NCBI GenBank assembly: GCA_010093705.1
Contig: MU006091.1
Location: forward strand, 186,001-250,000
Length of the DNA: 64,000 nucleotides
From: Patellaria atrata CBS 101060
Lineage: Eukaryota > Ascomycota > Dothideomycetes > Patellariales > Patellariaceae
Direction: 5' to 3'
The notes beneath the pieces are model-generated. The model saw only the letters and a program-made list of their open reading frames with translations, was not told the DNA's origin and searched no databases. Shown here one piece after another: positions 9,956 through 21,947 of the stretch. Each line of letters begins with the position of its first letter. Position 1 is the stretch's first letter. The position numbers and the translations under genes were made by a program.

Positions 9956-11115
9956 ATGTTGTTGGTTGCGATTTTGTGTCTCTTGCTACAAGTTCAAGCG
10001 CAAGTATTTTCACCGCTACAGTTCATAAACACCCCAGATACAATCGAGATAGGGACCCCATATACGATAACATGGGAGTCTACAGTGGAAGAAGTATAAT
10101 TCTAACCCTTCACCTGAAACGGTGTGCTGACATTCTTTTTGCGCTTGAAAGCCCGTCACCCTATCCCTCGTCCGAGGTCCGGCTGAAAATGTTCAAACTG
10201 TCGCGATAATTGCAGGTGAGAACAGTGAGTTCTATGGGTTGATAATTGCTGAGAAAATCGTTTCAAGCGAACATACCCAACTCAGGATCATACACATGGA
10301 CACCGAGTAGCTCGCTGACCGAAAACTCTGGTTACGCTTTGGAGATCTCCGCTGGGGAAGTAACTAACTACTCGCCGTTTTTTACTATCCAAAGAGGCGA
10401 TGATACAGTCTCCAATGGGTCCTCTTCATCCTCGTCCTCGTCCTCGCCCCCTCCTCCAGCCGAGACGAGCACTGGAAGGCCTTCAGCTCCAACTCCAACT
10501 CCAACTGCAATATCAAGCCCAAGAACCTCGAGCATTCCAGTTCCGACGACCACGTCTGTAGAGACATCGTCGATCATCGAGTCAACAGAAGGTCGACCCC
10601 AAGGAACAAGCCAACCAGTCGTGGACTCAACATCGGCATCAGTTGATGCAGCAACAACTGAACCCGTAAATTCCAAGGCTCCCTCCACAACCGGTCAAGA
10701 TAGTCCGGACGTGACCTCAATACAAACAACATCAGAGGCCGCGGCAGGTACACCAACAGGGAGTACAGAAGATACTACACCTGGATCGGGCGGCCTCTCG
10801 ACGGGTGCGAAAGCTGGAATTGGTGCAGGCGCAGCAATTGGTGGTATTGCTGCTCTCACAGGTGCTTTTCTTTGGGGACGGCGAGGAAGGAAACGAGAGA
10901 ACAATCGAGAGCCGGAGCAAGACGTTGCGCGGCCGGCTGAATTGCACGGAAATAACTCTAAAGAGGTCCAACGAGCAACTTATCGAGGCCATGAGATGGA
11001 AGGGAGTCCTGTGGCATATCGTCACCGGAATCCGGAAGGGCAGGTATGGGAGATGGAAACTAATGCGAATATCCCGGAGATGCAATACTCGCCGTATAGG
11101 GCAGAACTTAAATGA
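9956..11115 (+). CDS. Secreted/surface Kre9-Knh1-like Ser/Thr-rich protein with C-terminal TM
   Basis: Three exons (9956-10093, 10152-10215, 10268-11115) with introns of 58 and 52 nt; both have CTGA-type branch sites and AAG acceptors, and the frame is kept, giving 349 residues. The start is ATG 9956 because it opens directly into a signal peptide (MLLVAILCLLLQVQA|Q). Residues ~17-107 form one Kre9/Knh1-type Ig-like domain: INTPDTIEIGTPYTITWEST, then PVTLSLVRG, then IPNSGSYTWT and SGYALEIS. Then comes a long Ser/Thr/Pro mucin-like stalk to ~245, one transmembrane helix at ~250-270 (GIGAGAAIGGIAALTGAFLW), RRGRKR, and a short cytosolic tail. This family is often GPI-anchored; this member uses a TM helix, so it may be a wall sensor or anchor. 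Substrate and partner are unknown. Confidence 0.85.
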
Positions 11116-11434
11116 ATCCATCTTAAACTCTATCGCTAGTGGACTAGTAGGTCCAATACAACATTGATATCTCCCCTCGTAAACATCCTAGTAAGTGGTC
11201 ACGGCCCGTAGAGGACTTCAGGTAACATATAGCAGCGGGCGTAGAGCTAAATGGGCGTCGACATAACATATGTAAGAGTTTATGACTGTGTAGAATAGGC
11301 TTGTAGAGTGCAACGATCGCGATAACAATTTCTAGAAGATAAGAACACGATAGCCTAAGAACTTAATGGAAACCGAGCAGAACCTTATTGTTCTAGATGT
11401 TTTTGGTTCCCTGCATTCCGCACGCCTTGTGTTA
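11116..11434. other. Intergenic between convergent genes, 319 nt
   Basis: 3' flanks of the Kre9-like gene and the SDR gene. Nothing recognised. Confidence 0.5.
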
Positions 11435-12230
11435 TCACCAAGGATAGACTCCATCTTTGTGAATTAAAGTTCCAGATTCTGCATCTCTTTTGCCTTGAAT
11501 GATACTAAGTATCGTCTCGCCAGAAGTTCTCGGGTCGCCAGCTTTACCACCAAGAGTTCTTGCCTCGTCGCTCGTGCCCCGAAGGTTAGACACTACCAAC
11601 CCAGGACACATGGTAAAGGTCTTCAAACCTTGTGATTTATACTTCTTCTGTTCGAGTACGGCGAGCATGTTAAGGGCAGCTTTACTTGTCCGATATCCTT
11701 CTTCCATAGGGACCGACCATGGGTCAGTTGCTGCGCCGGTAAGGGAACCGACACCGCTGCTCACATAGATTGAGTAAGGGTTTGACGACTTGAGTAGCAG
11801 CGGCCTAAAGATTTCGGCAACCACAGCTGACCCGAAAACGTTGGTCTCCATGGAAACTCGCAGCCGGGTCCTCAAGTCCGGATGAAGGAAGCCAATTGCT
11901 GCATTGTTGACTAAGACATCGAGCCGTCCACGATCCTTCATAACCGTGTCTGCCGCTTGTTTGATGGATTCATCGTCCGTGATATCCATATACAGTGTAG
12001 AGAGGGAACCTTTAATACCAGTGGCCTGAATCTCCGACATCGCGGTCTGCAATTTGTCTAAGGAACGTCCAGCCATGATGACGTGGAACTCGGAAGATGC
12101 TTCTACTAACACGGCGGTAGTAGCATAACCTACGCCAGAGTTCGCCCCTATAATAGAGATTGGATCAGGATCAGCACATACACGATATATGTGAGCTCTT
12201 ACCCGTGATGAGTACGACCGTAGAAGCCAT
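11435..12230 (-). CDS. Short-chain dehydrogenase/reductase (classical SDR)
   Basis: A 28-nt first exon (12230-12203) encodes MASTVVLIT plus one base. A 55-nt GTAAGA...TAG intron (12202-12148) follows, then exon 2 from 12147 to 11435, giving 246 residues. Splicing rebuilds the Rossmann glycine motif TGANSGVG at 9-16, so the first exon is well supported. Other SDR marks: VNNAA at ~89-93, catalytic Ser139/140 in YVSSG, and YRTSK with Tyr161 and Lys165. Such enzymes use NAD(P)(H) to oxidise or reduce small alcohols or carbonyls in the cytosol. The substrate cannot be read from sequence. The Zn2Cys6 regulator lies just upstream on the same strand and may control it. Confidence 0.92.
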
Positions 12231-12653
12231 TATGGATATACTGGATCTCCGTGTTTATTGATGTGCTGAATCTAATAGAGGAGAGTTACCTTCGTGTTGA
12301 TGCTTGAACGAAGACCGCATTTATAGCACCGATCTTTACTCAACATCACTCCAAAGAGTATGGGAACGTATGGCATGTCAGCATCGTTGCATCCATCCCT
12401 CTTCGCCCTTTGGGACGGAGCTCGGATTTAAGCTGTGATAACGTAGTAACGCGCCATTATAACATAGCTCGGAATGCTAGTAGTCATCATAGTGGAGCCA
12501 CACTCCGTCTATAGATCATCCTACTGGTCTATATTAAAGAAGGACGCTAGTACTAAAAGGGGGAAACTCTGCGAATGTCGGCCATAACATGGAAAATGTG
12601 GAAGATACTAACAGTTTGCAACATTAATAAAGCACTGTAGCTGTACGCCCTTC
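12231..12653. other. Intergenic, 423 nt
   Basis: Promoter of the SDR gene and 3' flank of the Zn2Cys6 gene. Nothing specific recognised. Confidence 0.4.
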
Positions 12654-14208
12654 TCAAAGAAATGGACCTTGGTGCGCTTCCACTCCTTCAAGAATGCCAT
12701 CGCCTAAGCACTTCCCTATTCTTGCAAGCTCAGATCTGAACCAGAACTGGTGCGGTTCATCGATTCCTTCTAGCCCAGATCCAATGGTCAATGGCCACAC
12801 TAAGACATTAGCGAGATAGGGTTTTATATCCTCATTCGTATTCAGGATAACGCAAGGAACTTCCACTGTCGCCGGTGATTCACCTAATTTGAACCTCTCT
12901 AGGCTAAACGGTATAGCTGATGCTAAGCTGCTAGCGAGACTCTTCAGATTGACAGTGCATTCTAACTGTTGTCGTTCATAGACATTAGAAGGTAGACCAT
13001 TGGCATGACACAATTTGAGTAGTTTCAAACGCGAATCGAAAATAAGCATTCTAATGGAAAACTGATAGCTCCAAAATGCAGCCTCAGAAGAACTACAGAA
13101 GCTGAAAACATCTGTAGAGTAGAAGTGCGGGTCATGATATTGGTCAAGTTCAGTAATCTTATGGCGCTGGTAGGGACTAACACCGGGTATTCGGGTTGTT
13201 AGATGTTGTAAGTCTTGGTCTAATTTTTGCGCCTCTTGATTTAGATCTTCTGTAATTGCTGTTTCGCTTTCACCTCTCTGTAAAAGAGTCGCGAGTGCGG
13301 AACGAAGATTTAAAATTCGGGTAAGGATTCGATCATACTCTAGCCCTACCCCCTGTTCACCGAAATGTTCACCAGCCAAAATCCAATCCGGCATACGTTG
13401 ATTCCTGAGGAGAAAGGCTTTGAATAGGCCCCTTCTAGTCTGTCTGATGATTGAAGACGGCGAGCCTCGATTTGAGTTATCCTTCCAAAGTTTCAAAATA
13501 GCCAGTGCCCCATCAACATGGCACCAACTCCGAAGAGACAGAAATGACAGATCCGGAGTCGGGTTTGCCGGTGAATATGTTGCACCTTCATATCGAAACA
13601 TAAGAGTGCTTGCCAGCAAACAGGCTTCAACATCGTCTTCAGTGAATGCTGAGCTAAGCACCTGTCGAATCTGTTGTTGTGTAATCTGTAGCAATCGGCA
13701 ATAGCTTGAAAAAGCCTCTCTCGCAGCAGGAGGATTATTCTGAGTTCTCGAGAAGACCACAAGAGCCAGAGACGAAAGAGCAAGATCCACCATATGAGAA
13801 GTCCGTCCAGAAGTTTTCCATGACAGAACACATTCTGTCAAGCATCCGGGGTTCTGCGGGAAGTTCGCCAATTCGTGTAAATGATACTGTAGGTAGTAAG
13901 TAACGGCTCGGGTTTGGAGATCCAGATATGGACGCATCATGGTTAAACTTGAGCGTGGCCCCCTAGGCCTCTTGACCTCCCCACTTGCATAGTTGTTCTC
14001 GATATTGATGGAGAAGCAAGCTTGTCTAGTTGCGTTTGTCTCCAGGCAAATTCTTCGAGATTTCACGCATCTCCCACATATTGGCTTTTCTCCATCGCAC
14101 TGTTTAGGATCAATTAGTTAGTGAATAACCTCAGAAAATATCGAATGATCCTCTTGCCTTGATTCTTCTCATCTTACAGGTTTGACATCCAGTGTTTGAG
14201 GGAGACAT
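12654..14208 (-). CDS. Zn2Cys6 fungal transcription factor
   Basis: Exon 1 (14208-14158) encodes MSPSNTGCQTCKMRRIK. Exon 2 (14099-12654) resumes CDGEKPICGRCVKSRRIC, giving 498 residues with a complete binuclear cluster C8-x2-C11-x6-C18-x6-C25-x2-C28-x6-C35. The 58-nt intron has the donor AAG|GCAAGA instead of GT, a CTAAC branch and an ACAG acceptor: a GC-AG intron of canonical shape. After a short linker the rest fits the fungal-specific TF middle region (e.g. LALSSLALVVFSRTQNNPP, EACLLASTLMFRYEGATY). It ends with the helical C terminus typical of these regulators. It should bind DNA in the nucleus. Targets are unknown. The SDR gene downstream on the same strand is the nearest candidate, then the MFS transporter. 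Confidence 0.9.
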
Positions 14209-15728
14209 GACTTTGTGTGGTATCGTCCTCAATCAGAATGTGCTGCTTTACTCTCCATCACTGCAAGTTTAGCAGGTATCGTGCGAAAGTAAATGCGAAA
14301 GACGTCGCAGAGTTTCTCCCGTTACGGAATAGTATCGTTCCTCATAAGTTCTTCCGTTAACTCCGAGAACTAAAACTAGAACTAAGATGGATGACAAAGC
14401 TCAAATTCCAACTTCCAACTTCCGTTCACCACCTCAGTTCCTCTTCATATCATCGTATCGCACTAAACTATGGTTGAGTGAAACACTGCGAGCAGAATTT
14501 ATTTTCACTTCGGCTCAGCATTACTGCTAATCTGAGTTGTATGGGATCGTTGCCGTGGGCCCTTGTTAAAGTACGATACCGCTAGCCCCTAACTAGGTAA
14601 ACACGACGATGTCTCCTTTGCACTGCATTTCATTATTTTACGAGCCAGACAACAGTTCCTTTTTCGCAATTATGACTGGCAAGAGATGGGGCAATCTGGT
14701 TACCTATTCACTTCCGATACTTAAACCCTCTATTTGCCCACAGTCATATACTTTATCCACTAATGCCATCTTCATCATTTACCTTTTTGGTCAGAAGTGA
14801 AGTCACTAGATTACCTCGTTATCAATCCGAATAGGCGTCTACCAGCTATGCGAGAATCTAATACCGGAATCACGTTGTGGGAATCCGGTGCCAGTATCGA
14901 ATATTTGCTCGAGCAGTACGACGCATAGCATAAACTGAGCTTTCCCTCCCTAACACCAGAGGCATACTACGCAAAGTAGAGGCTTTACTTCCAAAACTCA
15001 GGTCAAGGACCATACTACGGACAGTTACCGTGGCACAAGAAGTTTCCTCCTGAAAAACTACCGAGTGCAATTGAGCGCTAGGCCAAAGAAGGGCATCTCG
15101 CGTATCAACACTACAATAACGAGTATTTTGTCTTGGCATATTTTATATAGAGAATCACCCTAAGTATATTTACTACACTACCAGCACTGCTAAACTCCTT
15201 TATAAAAATATAGATATGCTCTAAATAACCTCTTTATCCGACTTTAACTTTTAGAATCGTATAAACAGGTGTCGAAGTAATTAATAAACCTACTTTTATT
15301 TTCGGTTGTTGACTTCTGATTTTTATGCAGACGTTCGACGAAAACTTTATCCGACGCACGCTTCCGTTTTCGGACTAGCTCGGCCTATATATAGAGAATC
15401 GCACAAACAGTGTTGAATGCTCCACGTCGCAAAGGCATTTATGACAGTACTATTTTCGACGGACCTTGGTTCGTCGGCAATAAACTTTCCTACGCAGATA
15501 TTGCGTCCTTACAGTAGCAGAGGGTTATCGTCTTGTTTCTTGAAGAGGAGGAGTACAGTACAAGTTGGGTTTCCAGCATAAGAGCAAGTATCATCTGTTT
15601 TCTGCCCCTTTTCCGGGTCAATACACGTCTCCCTCCCATTGTTCCATTATTCTTGGATACGAACGATTGTGGAATTAACTCTTATTGATTATATTTTGCT
15701 ACGTAGTATAAAGCATAGCAAGCAGAGT
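14209..15728. other. Intergenic, 1.5 kb, partly AT-rich
   Basis: No gene recognised. 15140-15400 is AT-rich and bounded by a 13-bp direct repeat TATATAGAGAATC (15144-15156 and 15388-15400), perhaps an eroded repeat. An 89-residue frame on the minus strand at 14870-15139 has no recognisable family. Confidence 0.45.
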
Positions 15729-17435
15729 CTAAACGTTGATGAATTCTACACTAGGCGCATGACCTTTCTCCGCTTCAGCTGTTTCCGTTGGGACCCTATT
15801 GTGTGCAAGTTTCATCTTAGAACTATCCAATGTTTGTGCACCAAATATAGAGTCCATGTCTTCCAACAGTTTCCCCTTCGTTTCAGGCACGAATATGAAC
15901 GCCCAGAAACCCATTGCAATCATCAAGCTGGCGAAAAACATGTAGGTACCATATCCTAGAGAGGTGATCATATATGGGGTCGTCCTCGAAATAATAAAAC
16001 TCCATAGCCACTGGTCCGCTGTCGTGATAGCCACACAAAGCATTCTAATATCCAGTGGGAAAATCTCAGAACAGTATACCCAGGTGATACCTTGCCACGT
16101 TGCGCAGTAGATCAGTCCATACAAATACACACATACCATGGCAAGATAACCCCAGCCATTCTGCGACGTCTCGCCTCTTGTCGCAACAGAGGCGGGATCT
16201 GACTTATAAACATATCCACCGAGGTACCACATCGGAAGCGAGCCGATGAAAGCTCCATAGATAAGCCCTGGGCGACGGCCTACTTTCTCAACAAGCCAAA
16301 AGCTGAATATAATCATACCAAGCGTTTTGGCTACACCGTAAAAGCCGGTCGCGAATAGTTTAGTGTCCGTTCCGGTAATACCGAGTGTTTCGAAAATGCG
16401 AGGAGAATAGTAACTATCAATGTTAGCAAATTCTATCATCCTCTCGCACTATGGCGTTGTGAGGTGCAAATTACTTACGTGATGATGTTGACTCCGGTAA
16501 GGTTCTGGAAAGCCATAAGAAGGAGACCGATGCCGATCCGGTTGCGCGTACCTTTTTGAAAAAGGCGTTTGAGGTAATATTTATTTACAGAACTGATTCC
16601 GGCAGGGGGATGCGTAAGAGCAGCTTGTAGTCTTCGAGTTCTGATTGAATGTATGCGTGATCTCGAGGCAATCTCCGAATCCAAGCCAGCGTCAAAGCAG
16701 CTTCATCCCAACGGTCCTTCTTAGCGTACCACCGTGGAGATTCGGGACACCAGAGTATCCCTATAAGCAGGAGGACTCCAGGGAGAAGTTGTAAACCCAG
16801 CGGCACGATCCATTGCGTCCTGGTCCCCGTGGGGATGGTTCTGTTTACAACATAATTGATCCAAAACCCACACATCCCGCCGCCCTGAGAGAGGATTTCA
16901 AATATACCACCCAAACGGCCACGGATAGATGGCGGACTCATTTCAGCTATGTAGACGGGAACGAGTAAAGAGACGGAGCCGATGCCGAACCCAGCAATTG
17001 CGCGGCCGGCGTAGATGATTTCCAAGTGGCCAGAAGCAGCAGTCATCAATGTGCCACCGAGCAAGAATATAAGGACAGCTATCATCAAAGCTCTTTTTCT
17101 ACCGATTTTCTCACCACGCGAAAAGGTCGCTAGAGCCCCAAAGAAAGTCCCGGCTTGAAAGGTTGAAACGATATTCCCTTGTAGGGTGTCTCTTCGATGG
17201 CTCGATGCGGCATCTAGGTTGAAATCCCTTTTGAAGGAGTCCAGAGCCATAGTTCCACCAATGACAGCAGTATCATACCCCACTACACTTTTTTGTTATC
17301 ATAAAACTTAAGAAATCTAAAGATTTGCATACTAGCTAGTGATCCCATGCTGACAATGAAAGCCATAAGATGTACTCTCCAGTTTCGTACCTCTTGGGGA
17401 TCCGCAGTATTGTCGGCGTGAAGATTGAACCCCAT
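15729..17435 (-). CDS. MFS sugar/quinate-type transporter, one frame break
   Basis: Three exons: 17435-17333, 17282-16479 and 16413-15729, with introns of 50 and 65 nt, both in phase with the flanking protein. Hallmarks of the sugar porter family: MGYDTAVIGGTMALDSFKRD, R-A-[IG]-GFGIGS then VPVYIAEMSPPSIRG, PESPRWYAKK, FQNLTGVNIIT-YYSPRIFETLG, GRRPG and PETKGK. The start MGFNLHADNTADPQEVRNWR and the YYSPRIFETLGITGTDTKLF stretch are closest to quinate permease-like proteins, so a plasma-membrane importer of a sugar or aromatic acid is likely. Between ELEDYK and HPPAGISSVNKYYLKRLFQK (near 16620) the reading frame shifts by one base, and no intron fits. Otherwise all ~530 residues are intact. It is either a very young pseudogene or a base lost in sequencing. 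Confidence 0.85.
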
Positions 17436-18259
17436 ATTTTTGGACTGATTCTTTTTATATGATCCAATTCAGGGCATTATTCCAACATAGAGGGAGGGTG
17501 GTCAAATATCTAAACAAAACAGGTATGATGAATTTATAGCGAAGAGACCACGCGATTTCGGGTTCGATCTCAAGAGAGTGCTGATAACGCATGATGACAG
17601 CAGATGTTTGGACTTTTATTGTAATTCATCCTGCCACCGAGTGCAAATGAACAGAGTGGCATACATGTCGGACGATGAGTCGGGCAAGGGGTCATAAAAC
17701 CAATCATTTAAAGAATACATCTTTGGCTTAGGGTTGAAGTGAAGATGTTATGGGAACGATGACGGGGCAAATGACTACAAGCAGACAGAAGACCGGGTGC
17801 TTGTGCTCAAGCAACAGAGAAAGAGCGGGGAAAGATCCAATTGAGATCCTTGGCACATGGCACATGGAAAGAAGAATATCTTAGGCCATAGTATCCTTAG
17901 AAACCTGAATATGAATACCTTATCTTATTGTACTCGTAAAGTAGACTATATGCACGAACCTTAGTTGTCTTCCAAACGATGTCAACAACGGACGCCCGAC
18001 GTCTGTCCGATTTAGCGTTTCGACTGCACAAGGTCTAGTTTAGTATCCCATCGAACTTAACTGGAAATAGAACTAGTCTTTAAAAATTCATCTACAATAC
18101 AGTGGAACTACCCGGACAGTATTGACGGGAATTAAAGACCTTTCTAGGCCACTGCTCAGCCCAACTATAATCCGACCTCAGACCAGGAAACACACCGTCC
18201 CTACTGTCCCTTGAGTCTGCAGTACACTTCTTCAAATCAATATGCTTCGACCTACGTCT
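17436..18259. other. Intergenic, 824 nt
   Basis: Promoter of the MFS gene and 3' flank of the kinase-like gene. A B-box-like GGTTCGATCTC occurs near 17568 without a credible A box. No gene seen. Confidence 0.45.
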
Positions 18260-20215
18260 TTACTTGTCCGCTTCGAAAATATGTGAACTTTCAGCGGTGG
18301 CTGATGCGGTAACTGATGCGGTAACTTTGATCACTCCCAGGCGTTCAGCTACTTCTTCAGCATGTGGGCGGCTGTCAGGATCAATCTTCCAGCCGTCTTC
18401 CACGAGCTTCATAAGTGCATTCACGGAAGATGCATTCCCACGATCTGTGGCAGCACCTCGTACACGAGCTATCTGCGCTATAACGATGTCTCGAACTCGA
18501 CAATTACCTTTATTAGCGGAATCTTTCACAAAGTACGAATCTGTCTGGATGTCGTCGCTCTCGCATTCTGTTGTCTTCCCCCTAGAACTGCTATCAGCCC
18601 CTCAATGTACTTTAGCAAAGTATGCCGGGTGACGTACCGCTTAAAAGCGAAATTTGCAATGCCTCGCTTACCCGCCATGATCCATGTTACAATTTCGAGA
18701 ATAACACACCCGAAAGACCAGATATCGTACGGTCGAGACTGATAGGGTTTTGGTGTTTGTTATTGTCGTTTTTGGTACAAGATTCCGGTGCCGCATGTGT
18801 TGGGGTCGCCCTCACTGTGTACGTGTAGGAACCGTCGAAATCATTTCGAAGCTTACCGAGTCCAAAATCTGAAATATTGATCCTTCCAAATATTTTTTCT
18901 AGCTGTTTCAAGCCAGATATCTCATTCTGGTGAAATTGATCGAAGATTAACAGATTCTCAGGCTTTAGGTCGTGGTGGTAACCTATGATATGGTCCTCAA
19001 ACCCATGGATCTGAGCAAGGCCATCTGTCATCCCTCGGAGCTGTCGAAGACACCACAGAAACATGCTTCTGTTCATGATCCCGTCTTCCAATTCCATCCA
19101 TTGTTCTTAAGTACATTTGCAAAGGGAAAATTGGCGAAGCACTGCTCCTCCAGTTTGAACCCCGTTAACATAGGTATGATATATGGATGCTTCAGCTTGG
19201 TGAGTTCGAACAGGATTTGACACTCATGTGTAAAGTCTTGATTACGACTTATTTTGCGGAATTCTTTGACGGCAAGAGCTGGATTATTTTCCTACGCATA
19301 AAATTAGGATCAGTACTCAATGGTCGATACCACTCCTCAACTTACCGCTGGTAAGGAGTAGATATTCTGGTGACTGTGTTCAAACTGAACACGCCATATA
19401 TCTGCATATCCCCCAATGCTAATTTTTCCCTTCGCACGAATTGGCAGTAGAGTTTGTGCTGGATATTGGAGGCTAGGACTTTTGTCACTCAATGGCCGGA
19501 GCTCCATCGCGGTTAATTGCCACTGTGCGAAGAACGAGTCCTTACGAATATGTTCTCTCACCTGCATTGGAGCCTCCCCCTTGTAATCAAACGGAACCGA
19601 ATGATCTCTCTTACAGTCATTCCAGTAAAGGAGAGACACTTGTCCAAAGGGAATGATACCAGCCAAAATGAAGACAGCCATCATTTTATATCCTTCCAAA
19701 GCGATCTTCGTAACAAACTCCGGGTCCTCGTTTGCATTCTGTTTTAAGTTTTCATCGTTCTCACACATCTTCTTGATTTCGCGTTCCGACATTATCTCTT
19801 TCAATTTGTCATTAGGGATGAAACCCGATTTGGTGTAGTCATTTACTATCCTCTCCGCCGACAGACGTCTCCGAATGACCTCTTTTCGATCAAGGGCATC
19901 CGCTTTGTATGTTTCCTCTTTTATTCGAACATATACAAGAAATACCTTGTATCCACCTTCTCTATACTTCGTAATGGCGAGGTCCAAGTCACTTCTACCC
20001 CTTAACGGTAACTCAAGGTCTTCATAAGTACCTTGAGAAAAACGCATGAACGCCGGGATGTTGACCTCATTCCCATGGGTGAGTCGAAGCCCGTCACGAA
20101 TAGTTTGGTATTGCACGGCGGGAGCAGGGTGGCGAAGCTGTGTTGAGTTTCTCCTAGGCTCTGTTTCCGAGCCTACGTAGACCTCAGAATCAGCCTGAAA
20201 GCTCTTGAAACCCAT
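18260..20215 (-). pseudogene. Protein kinase-like gene with N-terminal extension, frame broken three times
   Basis: Exon 1 (20215-19346) encodes 290 residues of a fungal-specific extension and then the glycine loop ISIGGYADIWRVQF. A 54-nt intron leads to PALAVKEF with the ATP-binding Lys. Kinase motifs follow in order: HHDLKPENLLIF (HRD variant HHD), ISDFGLGKL, a Pro-Glu APE-like segment, YDIWSFGCVILEIVTWIMAG, and a C-lobe ending DPDSRPHAEEVAERLG. The pieces lie in different frames. Shifts occur near 19106, 18746 and 18580; each is explained by one missing base in a short G or C run (GG, CCCC and GGGGGG in an intact copy). Similar kinase-like proteins are numerous in filamentous ascomycetes and often of unknown role. 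Integrity depends on whether those bases are really absent. Confidence 0.8.
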
Positions 20216-21947
20216 CGATAGCTAGTGTAGGGTTACTTGGGGCCAGGGCTTTAAGGGACCCGTGGGACACCTCGCACCGTGGTCGTCTTATTCCCAATCA
20301 TCATGGGTCTGGGTCTACATTTTTGGGTGTGAGGGACGGCCACTTCTATCATCCGCTTCCAAAGTTACCCACTGAATATTCTCTTGTAGCCCGATATTAC
20401 AGCGTCTCATTCTGTAAGGTTGCAGTCACGTACTGGGAATGAGAAAGGAAGCAGCGTTTGATCAATCGGTATTCGTTGCTGAAGCTGGCTCGTCTGCTAA
20501 CCGACACTTGCCTGGTTGCCTTGTTGTATTTTAGCCTTGCGCGAAATTAAGCTGAAAACTGCGGTTCCTAGGTCGGAAAAAAGGCTGGGCATGCAAGTGA
20601 ATCGACCCTCAAGTAGTCCAGAGAGGACCTTACGTTGTTTGAATGATCTACCTAATTAGAGTGCTCCCTGAATATAGGCCTGTGAACAATTCCGGCGAAC
20701 CTCAAGAAAGCAAGATCGAAGTGACCATGGGCCAATAAAGCGGAAATTCGGGGGGATCAACATTCTGAACAATTGCACTGGTGATATCGCCGGTCAGAAC
20801 GCCCTTAGATTGTAGGATCCAGATCAACTAGATTGGCGAGTCGTTTACCTTCTCCTTGTATCGCGAACACCACATTGCCTGTTTCCCCCCTGCTGGTTGA
20901 CACTTGTGGAAGGACTCGATTATCGGGCTGTCCGCGATAATCTACCCTCATACCAGTAGTTGAGATCTGGCCCAGTGTGTATTCAACTATCGGATGTCGA
21001 TATGTTTCTATTCATGTTTCCGTGTGAGATACTCCGTATCAATCTCCTGGTTGTTAGAGTGATCTGCAAATTCGAGTCATCCTTCCTCATACATATTACT
21101 CCCAATAATATCGAATTAGAAGAGAAAAAGCCGTTAAATGGACTATAACCGCAAAGAAAATCCAAAGCGTGCTCTCCACTAAGGGCTGGTTTCCGGTGAA
21201 ATCATAATAAATAAATAGAAAATTACTCTAGCAGCTACTCAGACTTTATTTGCACATAATCTTAAAAATTTACTAAACAGCGGTAACGAAAGAAGTTTCG
21301 CTCTGATTATGGTGGTTAGGTTTACTACACCAGAGCCTTTCGTGGCTTTTTCCGTTAATTCCGTGGTCTTTCTCGTCAGTTACTACATATGTATATTTTC
21401 AATTCTTTAACAATCCGCCGGGACTTTAACTGGATACGCATCCTCATAAGTAGGAGACGCGAGAGTACGGCCTCATGCACCTTAGGCTTGTCTGTGAAGT
21501 ATGTTCGCCTCGATGATCTTGAGAAAGGTAACAAACATCTCTTTGTCTTCAGTCTATCCTTCCGACACATTAGCGGCCACAGCTTTATTATAGCTTCTAT
21601 ATTGATGTTGGTGCTTAGAGGAAGTCGACAGTTTACTTGAACCAATCTTAGTGGCAGTTATTCAATCAATCTGGAAGTATCTTTCTGCTGTACCTTGACA
21701 TCCCATCCTGATTGTATTGGAGCATGGTGCTACCAATCCAAGCCGTAGACTTCTTAATCAACATAGAATTAGTATTCTGAGGCGGAGCACAGAGGAAAAC
21801 TTTTGGCGAGGAGCGTTGTCTATGATCCACGCTGAGATAAGTTCAGTTGTGTATGACGGATAGTTCTAAATTCCCCACCATTTCAAGCTTTTCCTTGCTT
21901 TTCAAGTCCTTTCCTCCATCAGATAGTTGCACGATTCGTCTTGAAGG
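20216..21947. other. Intergenic, 1.7 kb
   Basis: No recognisable gene. 21180-21400 is AT-rich. Overlapping open frames on both strands at 21376-21645 give unfamiliar protein and may be part of an eroded repeat. Confidence 0.4.

Noticed and set aside
10415-10450. TCC/TCG repeat as a stand-alone microsatellite
   Set aside because: It encodes the Ser run of the Kre9-like stalk, so it is described with that gene.
16561-16600. Splice-like GAG|GTAATA...TTACAG on the plus strand
   Set aside because: It is on the strand opposite the MFS gene and cannot explain its frame break.
17560-17580. B-box-like GGTTCGATCTC
   Set aside because: No A box at the right distance and no tRNA fold.
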